Of a stretch of 22,965 bases of DNA, positions 21,124-22,965 are shown piece after piece. Every line of letters begins with the position of its first letter. The first letter of the stretch is position 1. Source of the stretch: Oscillospiraceae bacterium (GTDB lineage: Bacteria > Bacillota_A > Clostridia > Oscillospirales > Oscillospiraceae); NCBI GenBank assembly GCA_016302005.1, contig JAEDOK010000008.1:1-22965 (forward strand). Reading direction: 5' to 3'. The position numbers and the translations under genes were made by a program. The notes beneath the pieces were generated by a model. It saw only the letters and a program-made list of their open reading frames with translations. It did no database searches and was not told where the DNA came from.

Positions 21124-22965
21124 TCTCTTGCTGCATCGAGTGCAGAAAAAATGCAGCCCTGTCCCCGTCGAAGCTATACAACTCCGCCGCAACAACGCCG
21201 CTTTCGTTAAATGCTCTGGAAATGCTTTTGCTCAGGTCCCTTCGAGAAATGCTTTGACTTCCTCGTCTGTTCTCGGATTGGATCCGAACCCACCCTTTCT
21301 GAGACGTTCCACCAATATTTCGTCGTCCGGGAACTCCTTCAGCCAATCCTCGATCCACTCGGTTGCTGTCATACTGTTCTCCTCCGTTTCTATTCTTATT
21401 GTACGCAGCATTTTCGGCGTTGTCAATATTAAATTGTTTATTCGTTGGCGACTCGCTCCGCGCCTTGATCTTCTCGTCCAGCGCTCTCGCTTCCTCCGGC
21501 GTGGGGATCACTCTGCGCGGCGTGTCCTTGTGGGATCGCTTCAGCCCGTCTCGTTCTCCCTGTTGATTCTCTCTGCCTCTGCTAAGATCTGATCTTCCGT
21601 TGCGTCCCGATTCTCGTTCAGATACCTGCACATCTCCAACATTTGAACGTCGTCTTTTAGCGTCAGGAATGTAATCACTCTCGCTCGCTCCTGTATCTGA
21701 AAGTTTTGCAAGCAATCGATCAATAGCCTTCCAATTTCTGTTAGTGCCATGTTTGCCCTCCAAATAATCAAGTATTCGCTGTTGCTCATTCCATGCAGCG
21801 CTCCCTCCAACAGCGTATAGGATCGTCACTTCTGCACCATCACCGACCCCGTACAGAGCAAAAACGCTGTTTCCCTTTTCTGTAGCATAAAGGTATTTCG
21901 TGTTTTTGTCAATATAATTATCCGGACTTCCGATCTCTCTTTCTGCTGTTCTGTAGGCAAGGTCTCGTTCAGCTTTCGTCCATCGGAATTTCTCGTACCC
22001 CTTCCTCGACCGTTTCACGTCGCCGGTATTGGCGGCGTTTTTATTTTTCTCGTCTGCCTTCATCGCCGCGCTTCTCGCCTTCTCGTCTTCCGCAAGCCTC
22101 TTTACAGCCTCTGTTCGGAAAGTCTCGCTCCCAGAGATATTATAATTCTTCGCCCCTGCAGTATCGTGATACTCGCCTGTTGCGACGAATCGAGCCATAT
22201 CTTTTACAAGATTCTTGAATGCCTCCGGATTCCTGTCAAGATAATCCTTCTTGAACTGTACCTCGATTACATTGTGGTTGTCGCTCTCTACGAAGTTGTT
22301 CGTTTTATTTGTCGTGAGCAGAACTACGCTTAAATTTTCACCATTTGTCGTGAAATTGTCAGCTCTGGCGGAGTGGCTGGAAATACGTAGTGTGTGGTCT
22401 CCATCCTCAAGATACGCGCTCTCAGTCGCGCCTCTCTGTAACACGCCAACTTTAATGAGTGCCCCCTCAATGTTCCACGCAGATATTATTTTCTTCCCAC
22501 CAAAAACAGGAGCTCTATTTTCAATTGCATCAACAATTTCAGAAAATGCAGATATTGCCCTCTTGACAGAATTTGATAACTGTGATACATTGATTTTAAT
22601 ACCAAGATGTTCAGCGGCGGCGGTCACTGGCTTCGACGCCACACCAACGCTTCCCTGCGTTGCGGGGCTCCCAGACAACGGAGAAGTCGCTGGCCTCTTG
22701 GTATTGTTTTTCTTATTGAACGTCACGTCTCCGGTCTCGGCGGCGTTTTTATTTTGCGTCTCTGCCTCCATCGCCGTGCTCAGCGCCTTCTGCATCTCCC
22801 GCACGGCGTTCTCCGCCGTTCCGATGTCCGTACCGAACTGCCCCTGCACGCGCTGTACCAAGGCCGCCGTTGCAGCGTCGGTCTGGTTCGCGCCCTTGCC
22901 GCGCAGCAGATTCGTGATCTTGCGCCACGCCGCAACGATGCCGTGCGCCGCCGTGAACAGGAACG
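21080..22965 (-). CDS. C-terminal part of a large modular mobile-element protein (polyvalent-type), 5' end outside window
   Basis: The frame is open to the right edge, so at least 628 residues are present and the N-terminus is missing; the TTG at 22861 is only an internal codon. Visible are alpha-helical starts (FLFTAAHGIVAAWRKITNLL), then two linkers of the form QNKNAAETGDV and EKNKNAANTGDV, which separate domains. One segment (ISAWNIEGALIKVGVL to YNISGSETF) and a second (KNTKYLYATEKGNSVFALY to RLLAKLSDTGASESDYIPDA) look like compact domains; the second recalls the PBECR-type nuclease-like domains of phage polyvalent proteins, from memory only. Codon use is mixed and AT-richer than the core genes. 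The end after DGDRAAFF appears frameshifted. Phage or conjugative origin is inferred. Confidence 0.7.
   Translation of the reverse strand, partial: FLFTAAHGIVAAWRKITNLLRGKGANQTDAATAALVQRVQGQFGTDIGTAENAVREMQKALSTAMEAETQNKNAAETGDVTFNKKNNTKRPATSPLSGSPATQGSVGVASKPVTAAAEHLGIKINVSQLSNSVKRAISAFSEIVDAIENRAPVFGGKKIISAWNIEGALIKVGVLQRGATESAYLEDGDHTLRISSHSARADNFTTNGENLSVVLLTTNKTNNFVESDNHNVIEVQFKKDYLDRNPEAFKNLVKDMARFVATGEYHDTAGAKNYNISGSETFRTEAVKRLAEDEKARSAAMKADEKNKNAANTGDVKRSRKGYEKFRWTKAERDLAYRTAEREIGSPDNYIDKNTKYLYATEKGNSVFALYGVGDGAEVTILYAVGGSAAWNEQQRILDYLEGKHGTNRNWKAIDRLLAKLSDTGASESDYIPDAKRRRSNVGDVQVSERESGRNGRSDLSRGRENQQGERDGLKRSHKDTPRRVIPTPEEARALDEKIKARSESPTNKQFNIDNAENAAYNKNRNGGEQYDSNRVDRGLAEGVPGRRNIGGTSQKGWVRIQSENRRGSQSISRRDLSKSISRAFNESGVVAAELYSFDGDRAAFFLHSMQQERQMRKIKTPPRQAM
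21232..21372 (-). CDS. Small nested ORF, 46 residues, unknown function
   Basis: Out of phase with the large frame. The ATG at 21372 follows GGAGGAG with 6-bp spacing, an excellent Shine-Dalgarno. The peptide (MTATEWIEDWLKEFPDDEIL start, ending DEEVKAFLEG) is acidic, amphipathic and protein-like, and its third codon bases are G/C-rich. In the same bases the large frame gives a low-complexity Gly/Arg/Ser-rich sequence. It may be a real gene inside a decayed or overlapping one. Confidence 0.5.
   Translation of the reverse strand: MTATEWIEDWLKEFPDDEILVERLRKGGFGSNPRTDEEVKAFLEGT
21541..21750 (-). CDS. Small nested ORF, 69 residues, unknown function
   Basis: Out of phase with the large frame. The ATG at 21750 follows TTGGAGGG with 5-7 bp spacing. 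The peptide is helical and acidic (ITFLTLKDDVQMLEMCRYLN, then ENRDATEDQILAEAERINR), the kind of small protein common in Firmicute phages. Here the large frame also reads as a convincing domain (NWKAIDRLLAKLSDTGASES), so both frames may be coding. This is the stronger case for true overlap. Confidence 0.5.
   Translation of the reverse strand: MALTEIGRLLIDCLQNFQIQERARVITFLTLKDDVQMLEMCRYLNENRDATEDQILAEAERINRENETG
21921..22058 (-). repeat. Direct repeat B (intact copy within large gene)
   Basis: The partner of 20986-21123 with a constant offset of 935 bp. It encodes KRSRKGYEKFRWTKAERDLA and YRTAEREIGSPD, with the NKNAANTGDV linker before it. A third, shorter match to the linker occurs near 22724-22780. 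Confidence 0.8.

Noticed and set aside
1..22965. CRISPR array or rRNA/tRNA genes
   Set aside because: No regularly spaced short repeats and no conserved RNA gene sequence were seen on either strand.

Overview
This window looks like chromosomal DNA of a moderately GC-rich, spore-forming, anaerobic Clostridia-type Firmicute, possibly near Oscillospiraceae. That is inferred from gene content. It carries an alpha/beta-type small acid-soluble spore protein, a bL27 with the cleavable Firmicute N-terminal leader beside its protease Prp, an NfnAB-type ferredoxin:NADP+ oxidoreductase, ApbE, an LCP-family ligase and many sigma-A-like promoters. No tRNA, rRNA or CRISPR array was found.

Left part (1-2650): the queA-tgt operon for queuosine synthesis runs leftward from a clear promoter, with dapA divergent from it. 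Next (2649-6988) is a leftward, tightly overlapping four-gene operon: PlsC-like acyltransferase, GT8, GT8, PlsC-like acyltransferase. It is divergent from a gene for an XRE-type HTH protein with a four-helix membrane tail. This is the best candidate for an undescribed pathway, probably a membrane glycolipid; the product is not known. A spore protein gene and an NCS2-type nucleobase permease follow.

Middle part (9387-15052): the ribosomal operon rplU-prp-rpmA runs leftward and is separated from obgE by a strong terminator and a REP-associated tyrosine transposase (RAYT) gene. The RAYT reading frame contains two inverted GTAG-headed REP-like palindromes, and its last codons contain the obgE Shine-Dalgarno sequence. 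Divergent from rplU is apbE, with a NusG-II-like membrane protein gene overlapping it by 4 bp. A coiled-coil M23 peptidase follows, with a perfect palindrome over its presumed transcription start.

Right part (15054-20908): leftward genes encode a CBS-domain protein, nfnA-nfnB, and an LCP ligase / D-2-hydroxyacid dehydrogenase / GluQ operon. GluQ glutamylates queuosine in tRNA-Asp, so this window holds both the end of queuosine synthesis and a downstream modification of it.

Far right (20912-22965): mobile-element-like sequence with different base and codon use. It holds the C-terminal part of a very large protein built of modules joined by repeated NKNAA-TGDV linkers, a 138-bp direct repeat, a probable frameshift at a run of six T, and two small out-of-phase reading frames with strong Shine-Dalgarno sequences nested in the large one. 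Its other end lies outside the window.
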